A DNA stretch of 64,000 bases from Brugia malayi (taxonomy: Eukaryota > Nematoda > Chromadorea > Rhabditida > Onchocercidae), in contig NW_025062475.1 in NCBI RefSeq assembly GCF_000002995.4, forward strand, positions 5,264,687 to 5,328,686. The letters run 5' to 3'. Below are positions 51,245 through 63,407 of this stretch, piece after piece. Positions within the stretch are counted from its first letter, which is position 1, and each line of letters starts with the position of its first letter. The notes below the pieces were generated by a model. It made no database searches, was not told the DNA's origin, and saw only the letters and a list, made by a program, of their open reading frames with translations. Both the position numbers and the translations under genes were made by a program.

Positions 51245-54200
51245 TGAAATTTTTTTTTTTTCATTTCTTTTTAAACTAAAATCTTTTCAAACAGTGAGGA
51301 AAAAGCAATCATTTCAAATTAACCAAAATAAATTATGTAAGTTTTCTAAAAAAAAAAAAAAAAAAAACTTTTCATAAAAGCATAATAAACAAATAATTGA
51401 TGTCTAATAATTAATGAAATATCTATTATCAAGAACACCAATAAAATTGTCTTCACATATTTTCTTCCATTCATATCATAAAAACCCAGGAGAGCAAAAC
51501 TTCACAATTTAAATGGAAAATAACATTCTCAAATATCAATTTGATTAGACTAAATATCATTCCTCACTATTGACCTATATTCGGGACACCGAATTATTTC
51601 TAAACAATCGATGTAATCATAATTAATCATCAATAAACCTTTACACCGTCACTTTCTTCTAAAAAAAAAATGCTAATAGAATAAAATCTCCATAATTTTT
51701 TTCCTCATAATTCTATATTATTATCATCATCATCAATCATATAAATCTTGTTCTCATTCAGAACGACGAATTTTCGGAATGATGGTCGCAACAAAAGACT
51801 GCACCAATATAACATATCCAATTCAGAATGAATGTTAGATTCACAGAAAAAAAATAGAAATAAAAAAAACTGTAATCAATATCGAACACATTCTGACTAT
51901 TAATTAATGGAGAAACAGGGGAAAAAGTGAAATGAATTGAATATGAAAGAAAGAGAAAATTAATTAAATGAATTTGAATGAATGAACGAATAAATGAATG
52001 AATGGATGAACGAGTGATGTGACATTTTATTCAAACCTCAAGCAAATAAATTATAAAAGTATTACATAGAAATAGATTGCAAAAAAAAAGAGAAAAAGAA
52101 TTCCATCTCATTTTCATCTTATAAGTTATCTATACGAACTAAAATTTAATGAACATTTTATGCAAATGAAAAGAAAGAAAGAAAGAAAGGAAGGAAAAAA
52201 AGAAATCTAAATTCCATAAGTCTAAAATAAAATGAATAAATATGTTAGCCAAAGAAAGAACAGAGAGAAAAAGACAATGAAGATATTTGGTTAAAGAAGG
52301 AAAAGAGAGAGAGGGAAGAAGAAAGGCAGAAAACAGATCGATGTCATCATTTGTGTCGCTTGAAAAAATGACTGTTAATTACTCTCGTGTACTCTTGATG
52401 ATCAAGTGAAATGATAAATATAAAAGCAGAATGTTATTACGAGAGAGAAACAGAAAAACATATGGGTAGTGCTACTATTAATGCTTGATGTAAAGACGAA
52501 GATAACAGTTTTTATTTTTCTAATCAAATATAGCCAAGCGATGAGAAGAAGGTTTGTAGGCTAAACTACACTTAGGCACAATCAATTCATACTAATTCCA
52601 ATTATTTTGTTATTGAAACAGCTGCGACAGACATATGTATATGCGTCCCAATGCAGAATTTTAGAATTGCAAACCTTAGAAAAGAGGAAATTGAGTAGGG
52701 GAAATGAACATCTGCAGGTACACAATCGGTAAAATATAATTAATTGCATGTGAAAACATTAAGCAGTGTAATTAATAATTAATAGTCAGAAATAATTAGT
52801 AATCAATAATAATAATAATAAATAATCATTGAAATGAAAAGAAAAAAAATTGAATGATAAAATAATCAAATGCTTATTTACGCATATATCGTTTCAACAG
52901 TCAACTGCCCATCTAACATATATGCATTCAGGCCAATCACTTATATATTAGGTCCAACTTTTTTAACCTCATTTTTCCATTACTTCATCTTTTCCACTCT
53001 CTTCTTTCCTTCTCTCTCTCCCTCTCTCTCTGAATAAACACAGGTAGTGAAACTGGTTATGCTTATTTAATTCAATTTGGATAAACCACTTTCCGTCATA
53101 GAACACTTTCTACCTTACAATTAATCCACTATGGTAAAATTCAGTTGCTAATTGCATTGAAAATCAAAGAAGAAGAAAAGTAAAAACGGATAAATAAAAA
53201 AACAAATATTATTTATTTAAAATTAGTCATATGACTGCAATATATCATCAATAAAATGAAAATAGAAAAACAGAAATCTCATTGTTATGGACCAGTGGAA
53301 AATGCATAAAGTCGAATAAATTTAAAAATGACAAGAATTGTTAAGTTTCTTCTCTCAATGCTTTTTCAATTCTTTTCCATTTCAATTATACACAGACACA
53401 CACACACATACTGGAACGATCTGTAGCAACTTTCCTATGTAAATTAAAAATTATCCCCACAATAACTAAAATGAAGAAAGATGTATTACTTACTTCATAC
53501 TTGCTAAATCTATCCTCAATACTAAATTTTTCGAATATTTAAAAGCAATTTTTGTAACATTTCCATGTAATCCTTTAGAAATTATTATTGATCGATACGC
53601 ATAATTATGACACTGTTTTGACATAAAACATTTCCTAAGATTCCACATTTAAATTTCAGAGAATGGAAAGTTGTTGACAGATTTCGCCCCTAGCTCTAAC
53701 GCTTTCATTGCTGGAGATAGAATTGTTATCAGCACTTCAATCACTTAATTTATTTAAACACGATAAGCTTGAATCCACTCCCTCCTCTGATCAGAATTGT
53801 TATTAGTAAATTGATCGTTTTATTGAAGCCATGGCACGATAAGCTTAATTCCAGCTACCGTTTTTTTTTTTTATTTCATGTTTTCCAAATAGTAGTTATT
53901 AGACAACTTATAGCATGTTTTGTATACATTAGCTGATAATTGTGGCTAAAGTGGAAGAAAACATTGCAACGATTAAGATTTCGTTTAAAATTCTGTTAAA
54001 CAATATTTAAATATACAGCTAAAATTTAATACAAAAGAAAAAATTTTCAGAGGTGGAATAATATACACAACTCAGAAAAAATGTCACAAACATATGAGAA
54101 AAGTAAGAAAACATCATTTGATACATTATTAAAAGCGTAATTTTTCTTATTTCATAAAATTCTACACTAATACAATGCCTATCAATAATAAACATACAGT

Positions 54201-54621
54201 CGTTCTATGGAATATATGGAAATCAATTGTCGGATATTCGTTGTATAATGCTTCCATAATGTCAAGCATACAAATGAATACATCCGAAATACTGAAAATG
54301 TTTCGAGTGCCGAAACCAAACGAAATCATTTCACATTTGCTTTTAATAAAAAGATGTTTTATGTGAAAATCAGCACACAGAGAACTGCATCACTAGAATA
54401 TAACATCTTAATATTTTACTAAGTCGATATAACAAAAAAACCGGCAAGTTCATGGATACAGAAATTTGAGGTGAATTAAAATTTCATTTTAGTTTAGGTT
54501 TTTGAATGAATCTTCCTGGAATTCCACTCAAGACTAGGGAAAAAAGAAAGAATTCAAAAAAGTGATCTCGTTGCAAGAAAATTCGAAGTGATCTTGCAAT
54601 AGTAAGAAACAAATGACAGAA
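51245..54621. other. Intergenic between b561 and V-ATPase D
   Basis: No gene was assigned. AATG-type repeats occur near 51,965-52,015 and a CT tract near 53,000-53,030. Two segments bounded by consensus splice sites are open on plus: 52622-52717 (CAG before, GTACAC after) and 53660-53748 (TTTCAG before, ending in TAA). They do not join in phase without a further exon, so they are reported only as a finding. A diverged tandem duplication lies at 53718-53858. Confidence 0.45.
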
Positions 54622-56683
54622 TTACGCGAACAAAATCGGAATATCATCCTGATATTCCAAAATATTTCGTGGTTGTTCATCTCGACAACCACTTGCTTCT
54701 GTTTTCATTTCGGATGCACCTTCTGCTTCAGCACGAATCTTTTTTCTTTGTGCTTGTATTTTTTTCATTCTGCAACAAACAAATTCTGGAAAGAGAATTC
54801 AATGTACAAACTTTAAACAAGATTTTTGAAACTGAAAAACTGCACTGCATGCAGTCGAATAATATCTGATAATCCAAACCGAACCAATGAATTGAGGTTT
54901 TGGTTAATTACAAAGTAACAAAGTAAGATTACATCTGTCATTTTCTGTTATTATCAGTCTAATCATTAATGATTGAAAAAAATCAGCTAACCTGAAGAAT
55001 TCTTCACGCTCCATTTCATCCAATTCAGTAACAATGTATACAAGTGTATTTTCAATCCTCGGAATAATTACTGAAAAATGGAGCTCATTCGTACGAAAAA
55101 ATAAAGCCAATTTTTTAAAGTACTTCTTTCCGCCAATTTCAGAATTCACTAAAACATGAAGAAAAAAGACAACATTGATGCACTTAGTCTTTTTTATATT
55201 TTATGAAAGAAAATCAACATAGCAAACCATGTTCAATAGCATTAACACGCCGATTGGTAATTTTAATAGCTTCGTCGAGAGTTATAAAGCATGTCTGCAA
55301 TGTTGCCAATTCAACCAATAACTCCACCGCACGATTATAGTTTTTCTTTAATTTCGTGATATTTGCACCACCTTTACCAAGACCAGTCAAATCATATGTA
55401 TCAGGTCCATCAATATATGAATCAAAAACCGGCAGAAATACACCTGAAGGATTAATTAAGAGACATATATCATCCTCCAACAAATCTCGCAAAGTTAGAA
55501 CATCACTGTATTTTCTGTTACCATTGATCATAACTTATCAGTAATTTCTCATTTATCAATCCTCCACTTTTCATCTTCCCTCACTTTCTTACCTCCTTTA
55601 CTTCAGAAATTTCTAAAAATAAATCAAAAGTTTTCTGGAATATTGAGAATTGAAATCATTTTCCTTCCTATGAAATATTCATATATAGAATAAATATAAC
55701 TTTCACTTAAATAGAGGAAAAAATCTTTGATAAAGATGCTTTTATAATAAGGTCATACATGTTTAATATCTGGCACGCGAAGAAATAATCAGATCATCTT
55801 AGTGATATTAATCATGCAACTAAGGTTATTGAAATCATGTAAATAAAGTCATGTATAAATCAATTTGCACTAACCTACAACATTTTCCGTCTTCATTAGG
55901 ACGCGATGCTGAGCACGCGAGACATTCTGGATTACAATATGTGAGAAATCGCCAGCAGTAAATTTAGCTTTTGCTAATGAGAAGCTTGCTTCACGAAGTA
56001 CCTCACCCATCAAGTTTTTATTCTTAAAATTAATTTTTTTCTTCATTCTTTTCTTCGCAAAAAAAGTTGGAAAAAATATGTAAAAAAATTGAGTACGAAA
56101 AAAGTAAAAAATATAACTATCTTTCAGGATAATTAATTAATCTCAGAAAAGCAAAATGAGAAAAAAAGGAAGCATTACCTCTACAATTTTCCCTAAAATT
56201 GAACGAAAACGCATATTTAGCGCATCAGCTTTTTTCTTTAGCAAGCTGTGTCCCTTTTGAGCAGCTTTTAAGCGAGCCTTCATCATCGTCTGAGCCCTAA
56301 AATTATATTTAAAATTTCCTTTTTTCAAATAAATCAAAATTGATTAATTTTACATCTATAGTAGAGTTTTCATCACAAAAATTTCCACTTACTGTTTATG
56401 AAGTATCTCACTCCACCATTTATGTAAACAAAACTTTCAAAGCATAAATTTGAATAAGACATAATCATGTTAGGTGATAACAAAGTTTTGTCGACAATGA
56501 CTTTTCGAAAAGTAATAATAATATTGTTTTTTAGAATAAAACCATACTATTGATAAAGGCAATTTGATAAGGAGCAACAATATAAAGTAACTAGTGAATT
56601 AGAAAACAATAGAATTCAGATTAAAAAAAGACAAACATTCGAGATGGGAATACGGCTATGCGATCTTTTGTATTTCCAGACAT
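54622..56683 (-). CDS. vha-14: V-type proton ATPase subunit D
   Basis: This is the central rotor-stalk subunit of the V1 sector, coupling ATP hydrolysis to proton pumping in acidic organelles and excretory membranes. Exons are 56637-56683, 56179-56296, 55875-56022, 55228-55443, 54992-55070 and 54622-54769, all in phase, giving 251 residues, the usual length. The start MSGNTKDRIAVFPSRM is encoded by exon 1; its last codon ATG is split by the intron. Conserved segments are KGHSLLKKKADALNMRFR, TAGDFSHIVIQNV, YDLTGLGKGGANI, TLDEAIKITNRRVNAIEH and VTELDEMEREEFFRMKKIQ. The long N- and C-terminal helices form the expected coiled coil. The C-terminal tail after about residue 215 is less conserved and ends PILFA. 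An AG acceptor lies only 5 nt before the ATG, favouring trans-splicing. It is last in a colinear minus-strand cluster. Confidence 0.96.
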
Positions 56684-57224
56684 CGTAACTGATAATTTCG
56701 CTGTATTTTATACGTATCTGAAAAAAACATTCACAAATATATGTGATGTTAAAAGCAGATGTACCTAATGATAATCTGTTATACAAAGAAATAAGCAAAA
56801 ATAATCTATAAAAGCAAAACTAATTATTACAATTCGATGCATGAACAAAACTATTTATGATTTCATCGCAAGCATGCAATAATCCGTAGGAAAAATTAAA
56901 ACGAAAAAAAGTAGAAATTATGAAAAATAAAACAACAATTAGTATGCTAACTTTTGTATTCTTTGCAAAACTATTTGACTGTATAATTATTAAAGAAAAA
57001 AAAAAGAGTAGAAAGTAATACTAAAAGATGTAATATTCTACTACAATTGCTATAAAATAGCATGACATTTTGCACGTTGTATATGTGTTTAAAAAGTAAT
57101 ATGAATCATTAAAGAGTAATACGAATCATTTCTCGCAAGCATAATCATTTCTTTTTACACTTAATACACTACTAAATTGACTGAACACATTTATTAATAC
57201 TCATGTTGTGTCTGTATTTTGAAT

Positions 57225-57786
57225 TTAATAAGTGTAAACACCGGGTAGTCCGAATGGTAGCAAATACAAACCGAAGATCAGTAATTGATTGTCATAACAC
57301 CCTGAAACAGGGAAAAATCGTAGCGGCAAATCTGAATATAAGGAAATGTCTCTGAAGTAAAATCATACAGAATTCCGATTTCGATTTTCATTTATGTTAT
57401 ACTTTTAATCATACAATGTTTAGTGATAATTGTTTACTCATCATACATTTTGTCCCATTTTTTCTCAAATAAACAAAAGAATAACTGAGATCAAATAATA
57501 ATCAAATATAACATTCTCCTTCCACTACCCATTTATTGGTCCAAAAAAAAGAAAAAAAAAAATTTCATCATTAAAATATTCGCATCTTAGATAGCTAATG
57601 CTTTTTTTATAAGTAAATAATTTCTTAGAAACTGATTACATATAAAGCATTTACCATAAAGCGTATCGGTATTAAATTCGGATAGAAATTTCGGTAATTT
57701 CAGCTGAAGGTCCTACTCATCATTTAAATAAGATATGCATAGGAATGACTGATCAAACAGTTACTTACTGCGTTGACGAATTTCAT
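57225..57786 (-). CDS. Candidate 47-residue hydrophobic microprotein
   Basis: This is a speculative three-exon model: 57769-57786 (MKFVNA, donor GCA/GTAAGT), 57655-57703 (acceptor CCTTCAG, donor ATG/GTAAAT) and 57225-57301 (acceptor CCCTGTTTCAG, stop TAA). Phases agree and the product is 47 residues. It has a basic N-terminus (LKLPKFLSEFN) and a C-terminal segment (QLLIFGLYLLPFGLPGVY) able to span a membrane. Small single-span mitochondrial or ER subunits look like this, but I recognise no family. It lies between the coiled-coil gene and V-ATPase D on the same strand. Short open segments of this length can arise by chance. Confidence 0.3.
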
Positions 57787-58155
57787 GTGTTAATAATGAG
57801 AGGATACATTCAAAGAAACCAATATATAATAATTTTGCATATAAGGAAGGATCAGTAAGTAAAACCAAAAAAGAAAAAAATCAATAACTGGAACATAATA
57901 CACCAATTACAAGCAATGATATGCATTGAATAAAATACAATTTGCAGTTTCATATCCATAATATCTGAACCCGATTCTAATATATCGCTATATTCTTTTT
58001 GTCAAATATCAAATCCAAATATTTCTAATCGTTTACTTTGTAACTATCTTGTAAGAATTAAATATTATTGACATCATTATAAATCAAACAAAATCAGTGT
58101 AAAATAAATTAATAGAATATCGAAAACAGCAAAAATTCAGAAATACAATTAATCG

Positions 58156-59518
58156 TCAAAAGACCATGTTCCTGATAATTTCATCGTTCATTTTCACTGT
58201 TTTCTCAAGTTCATTGTTTTGTCTTTTCAACTAAAAAAAAAGAAAAGAAAAATATTCAATGTTAAGTAAATCAACTTGAATAAATAATTGGATCAAGAAC
58301 GTAAGAGAAAGAAAGAGAGGAGAAGGAAAGAGAAAGAAAAAGAATTATTTAGTTTTAATATAAGTTTATAAGCAAACCTCTTCAATACGATGTAGAAGTA
58401 CATCGTTTTCCTTCTCAACTTCTTGCATTTTATTAATCAACTCTAGCATCTTTTCAACATCCTTTTTTCCCAGAGATTCTGCTTGCCAAACTAGTTCTGC
58501 CTCTTCCTGGTTTTATTTTGTTAAATTTCTTATAAACTCTATGATAATTTATTAATTTAAGTGTTAATTTTTCTCGCTCACCAAATACAGTGGATTACAT
58601 CACTCACTATCATCTTTGCTTAAAATAACTCATATTCCAATAAATTATTATTTCTAGAAAAAACATATAAATTAGTATATAAACAGTGGGTTATCACTCT
58701 ACCACTGTTATGTTCTCAGTACTGTCACGAAACTGTGCTTCAGCATTTGTTGAAGATATTTAAATGATGAAGCTCTTTGTAAAATAAGTTTTTGACACGA
58801 TTGTCTTGGATGAAAAATATAAAAAGAAAGTTTCATAATTCATCGTATGATTCCCAAGATTTATTTTTTTATCGAATTTCAGAATAATGAAGTGATTTTG
58901 AAGTAGTTTTACTCCAACACTTTTTTTTTCCCATAAAAACAAGAATTAATTAAAATACAACTATAACTTATAGAAATAACTAACTATTCTTTTCATTCTG
59001 AATTTTCCAGCTTCAGAAATATATGAAGTAATCATCCTGGGATATGCTATCCGTTTATCAATAACACTTAGCAGCGTTTCACTAACTTTTCCTTTCATCT
59101 CTTCCAAATTATCAATCTTCGTTAATAATAACTGTACATTTGTGTCTACAAATACTGATTTAATAATATGGTGCTTAATACTGAAAGCTAACTTCTGATA
59201 ATCATAAATAATATCGACTTTCCTTAAAAATAGCATCTTATGAAATGATCTAATTAATAGAAATAATAAAAAATACGACTACTTCAACATTTCTGATCAG
59301 GTTTTAAAACTTCCTTTATGAAGTATAGATGTAGCGATAATTCCAACAATTCCAAATTTTTTTCCTTCATAAAATAATAGTTAATTTATAGATGACAATA
59401 TAAGGGAAATCTTCACGTAAATGATGAAAAATATAAAGTTTATTTTACCTTTAATACATTCCTTACGAACTGGAATCGTCATCGTCGTATTAGCTGTGTC
59501 TGCTAGCGATGCCATCAT
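58156..59518 (-). CDS. Coiled-coil protein of unknown function
   Basis: I do not recognise the family. The exon model is 59449-59518, 58985-59217, 58378-58506 and 58156-58230, in phase, giving 168 residues. The 5' limit of the second exon is the weak point: TTAAGGAAAG at 59218 keeps phase with exon 1, whereas the better-looking TTTCAG ending at 59181 would need an additional exon. The start is MMASLADTANTT; an acceptor (AAATCAG) lies 8 nt upstream, consistent with trans-splicing. The middle carries KIDNLEEMKGKVSETLL. The C-terminal third is a clear coiled coil (EEAELVWQAESLGKKDVEKM, then EKENDVLLHRIEELKRQNNE) ending in RNMVF and TGA. No signal peptide or membrane segment is seen. It sits between the acyl-CoA-binding and V-ATPase D genes on the same strand. 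Confidence 0.65.
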
Positions 59519-59711
59519 GAGGACATCTGATTTGTAAAAAATTGTTCCACGTATCAATTAAAGTGAGAAAAAATTGATTAAACTGCAAGAAAATGACAGG
59601 AATCACATTGATCACTTAAGTGCAAAATGAAGACACAACCGATAACAATACCATGCTGAGCAAATGCAGAAAAACTATTTATTAGATTATGTGCTTGGAA
59701 CAACCTAGAAT

Positions 59712-59990
59712 TCATATTAACAAATCACACATATCACAAAAGCTTAGTAATCTCGAATCACACGATGCATTATGAAAAATTTTGAAAACAAAACTTCTGC
59801 ATCCAGAAGATGGGAGGACACTTTTGCATATCGACACCAACAGAGCAATGCAAAATAAGTCCCATTTCCAATCGGTCAACCGGTTTCCGTAAGGGAAATA
59901 GACTTGCCGGTTAAGGGTGGGACGTTTTACGCGATGGTAATCAAGTGGGAAGGGATGAAACATAACGTTTGTCGTGAACAGAACTACCAT
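59712..59990 (-). CDS. Hypothetical intronless 92-residue reading frame
   Basis: A single open frame with ATG start (MVVLFTTNVMFHPFPLDY) and TGA stop in a patch of more balanced composition than its surroundings. It contains a hydrophobic stretch (LFCIALLVSICKSVL) and six Cys in the C-terminal half. An acceptor-like GTGGTTAG lies about 13 nt before the ATG. It falls between the acyl-CoA-binding gene and the coiled-coil gene, on their strand. No family is recognised and no splice or codon evidence confirms it; it may be non-coding. Confidence 0.25.
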   Translation of the reverse strand: MVVLFTTNVMFHPFPLDYHRVKRPTLNRQVYFPYGNRLTDWKWDLFCIALLVSICKSVLPSSGCRSFVFKIFHNASCDSRLLSFCDMCDLLI

Positions 59991-60561
59991 GAAGGAGAAT
60001 CAACTAACCACGATGACTTCATAATGACTAAATTATTTTTGTTCTATACAGTAAATGTGGTTATACATACATATATATACATAAAATCACTAACTTAATA
60101 ATTCAAATTTAATCATTGTCATGGTTTAATCATGCAAATATTTGATGCAATCAGTGTAACAACAATTTATTGGAATTGTTAATCTCATATAATCCATTTT
60201 GGCACACTACAATTATGAGCTGTTATACAAAAATTTTTTCATTTATATTACACTGGAAACGATGTGTTATAAAAAAATCAAGTAATGATCACGGTTTTTT
60301 TATAATAACTCCCAAACCCTGATTTTTTGCAGAAGGATACATAGTTCACAGTAACCCGTTATGTCCGGTCGGGATTTCATGCTACAATATAGAAGTCTCT
60401 CACATTCAGCCATATAGATTTTCTCTAGCAGCATGAAAAGTTTTCATTACATACAATATTTGTTTCATAAAAAGATAAATAATGAGCATTCTTAGCGATT
60501 GGTGATTATAATTCATAACAAGGGAATATGATGATAAGCATTAACAAAATGTAAATCATTT

Positions 60562-63407
60562 CTAGCACAGATAAGCCATAATAAAATAAGCAATAAATGG
60601 CAGTATGGTTATGAAAGCTGCGAGTTTACATCGATTTTTGATGTATCCTTTAAAGTTCGACAAAAATGTAGCAAACAGGCGCCTCATATATGTCAGCAAA
60701 CTGATTAATATCTTCAGATGTCGTTGCATGAATACTTTCAAATTTTCTGAATTGGAAGTAGAATAGGAAAAGTGATAACCATTCATGTGATCCACCCTGC
60801 AAATTAACTCAATATATATAATCTTGCCGTAGAACAGCCGTTCTCTGTCTCAAATTTTCCAAACTCCATTCTAACCTAATAGTTTGCACATAGTTTTAAG
60901 AAAAAGAGTGTAACAAATGTAGTATGATGACAAAATATATTAGTTCCTGTAAAGGAATATCACTTGACATGGTATTTTTATAACAGGAATCTGAACTGCT
61001 AGACGTCAAACAATGGGATGCAATAATTCACGCTTCAAATTTTAAATTTTATCAGATATTGTCATTAATCAGAGTATCAAAAAGATGTGATGAACTAAAT
61101 TTTCTCAGGTTCAAAACAAAAACTACTACAGTAATTTGACGCCACTACGTTATAATATTTATCACACTCTTTTTCCCTAAATCTAAAACATGGAAAATGC
61201 AATGTATTCCTAATGATGATCTGAAGAAAAAATTTGAAATCTGAAATTGATTCGATATTTACCTGTGATTCGATAGTTGTTCCTGACAGAAGGCACATGG
61301 CTCCTAGAGAGAACAGACTTTTTAAAAATTAATATCTCTATTCTGCTACAATATCATTAGCACTTCACGTTTATATTAAAAGGCCATTAATTCAGTTTCC
61401 ACATTAAAATAGCCATTAATATCAATAATATTCCTTAAGGTTGAAAACCGCTCAGGAAATGAAAAAAACTTACCTGACTACAGCAAACTGCATCGACATA
61501 TTCTCCAGTAGAAGTGCTTGATTCTGAACACTGATCCGATAGTTCATTAGTTCCATTATTACTCTGCAAATAGTTCACTTAATAGGTACCGATGAATAAA
61601 TTAAATTATGACTTATCACACTTCGTATTAAGTTATAAATAAAAAAAATACTTTATAAATAAATTATAAATAATAGAAAGTTATAAATAAAAGATTCTTA
61701 TCTTTTCCATAACATTCCAAAATCATCGAGACTATTCAATTATTCAGGGCTATAGCTGTCCTAGTGACAATTACAAACAAAGTCAGCTCCTAATGTTGAG
61801 CATGAACTAATTGCTTCATCCAAGCCGATTGGGCTAGTCGTAAGATAACTAGTCCTCATAATGCTAGGAGCTTCCGATTCGCATATTCGAATTTTTTGAC
61901 TCTTACATTATTTAGAAGTCTTACAATTTACCTTATTCAGCAGTAGGTATTATCTAGCAGTCAGGTCAAGTATTCATCAGTATGCAAATGAAGTTTTGCA
62001 GACCTATATTAATTAATAAAATTTTAGGAAAAAAATACGATGCAAGTGATAAGAACAGAGATATTTTACAGTAGCTGAAATATTTAATTATATGATCAGT
62101 AAACTGGAAGACTTTTGACACTTTTTTTGCTACTGTAGCTGACATACCTATCTCTCCCAACTTCTTTATAAATCGTTAACAGATTCAAATTTCTTAACTC
62201 ACGCTGTGTTTCTTCATTTCGTAGTTTTCCTCAGCCATGCTGTACGATTGCTGCCCAGAATCATCCAAATCTTCCCCTATTTTTGAATCATTTACATCTG
62301 AAAAAAATAAGTAAAAAAATAAGATTACAAACTCTATATCATTATGAAGTCTATAATTTGTCTATAATTTTCTGATATAACAATCTTACAGTTAGTTCAA
62401 TATCAAAATATTGCATACAGTGAGGAACGAAACAATCTGAATAAAAAGTGAAACAATTTCCAATTTAACAATTAAGAAATGGAACTTTATTCGATTATCC
62501 AAGTGTAAATAAAATCCATTTCTATAGACATTTTAAATGTTTTGAATAAAAAAAATACCATAACCAAGGATGTTAAGTTTTTCTCTCAGTAACACTTTCA
62601 TTCGATCATCGCTTCCTTTTATCAGTTCTGCTATATCATATTTTTGTTGCATAGCATTGATAATATTCTTGAATTCGATAACATAAATTTTTTTTGCTTC
62701 CAACGAATTCATTGACCCAAGAGCATCCCAAGCACGCCTTTTAAGACAATTATCAAAATTGGAGTAAAAATTCAAACAATATCTTCTATTTATTGTTTTT
62801 CTTCAGAACTAGAAATTAGTCAAAGATTGAGGAAAGAAAAGTTTTGACTTGAGATGGCTTTCCAACTAATATTAACTTTCCTCAAAAAAGGAGGAAATAA
62901 AATTATTCCTGACATCATTACTGCAAAATTAAAATCTACCGAAGCCTTCGCTTATCACATTATTTAGACTTCTTACATTGAGAAGAAAAACGTAATCTAC
63001 CATTTCATTCGGTCAACAGCATGCCACATTGGTGGACATGGAGTATTACATCTTCCATTTGTTCCCTGTTTAAATAATGAATAAAATCGTAATTTCTGGC
63101 TTGTCGAAATACTGACTAAGCCTGAAAATCCGGTCACAAACTACTATGCGAAATCAACTTCAATGCAAACAAGATCACATAAATATCCAAAAAAAACTTG
63201 ACTAAGAGAAATCTGAAAGGTTTTTCGGATTTACAAGCTTTTCGGGCAGTAATAGCTGCTGCAATGTCATGTTTTAAATAAAATTAGAATTAAGTTTAGG
63301 ATTAAATAACAACCTTTTTTCGGCATACTTTGTATTATGTCAACAGCAGCCTTAAAAGCAACATCATGCATAGATTCACTGGTTGTTTCCACACAGTCCG
63401 GAAGCAT
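60562..63407 (-). CDS. maa-1: Membrane-anchored acyl-CoA-binding protein (MAA-1/ACBD5-like)
   Basis: The protein should bind long-chain acyl-CoA esters at an organelle membrane (endosome, peroxisome or ER contact) and affect vesicle or lipid traffic. Seven in-phase exons are 63314-63407, 63001-63121, 62559-62737, 62203-62297, 61474-61563, 61263-61303 and 60562-60796, giving 284 residues. The ACB domain spans about residues 15-105: FKAAVDIIQSMPKKG, QKLRFYSLFKQG (ligand-contacting Tyr and Lys), CNTPCPPMWHAVDRMKWRAW and SLEAKKIYVIEF (C-terminal Tyr). A low-complexity acidic/Ser linker follows, then a basic segment and a terminal hydrophobic helix (AAFITILPFIAYFIMAYLC) ending at the stop: a tail anchor. 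An in-frame TAA lies 6 nt before the ATG and an acceptor (TCTGCAG) 15 nt before it, which fixes the start and suggests a spliced leader. It is first in the colinear minus-strand cluster. Confidence 0.9.
61785..61872. repeat. Imperfect inverted repeat in an acyl-CoA-binding gene intron
   Basis: AGCTCCTA at 61785-61792 pairs exactly with TAGGAGCT at 61865-61872, and partial pairing continues inward (ATGTTGAG against CTCATAAT). The 88-nt element lies in a patch of more balanced composition within intron 4. It could be a hairpin RNA or a remnant MITE. Confidence 0.45.

Noticed and set aside
54613..54869. Two overlapping plus-strand frames
   Set aside because: They are antisense to the last V-ATPase D exon.
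56391..56440. Alternative V-ATPase D first exon with a strong GTAAGT donor
   Set aside because: It has no in-frame ATG, whereas 56637-56683 encodes MSGNTKDRIAVFPSRM in the right phase.
57770..57880. Long minus-strand frame reading TDPSLYAKLLYIGFFE and on
   Set aside because: It has a good donor but no ATG and no AG acceptor after its upstream in-frame stop, so it cannot be placed in a transcript.
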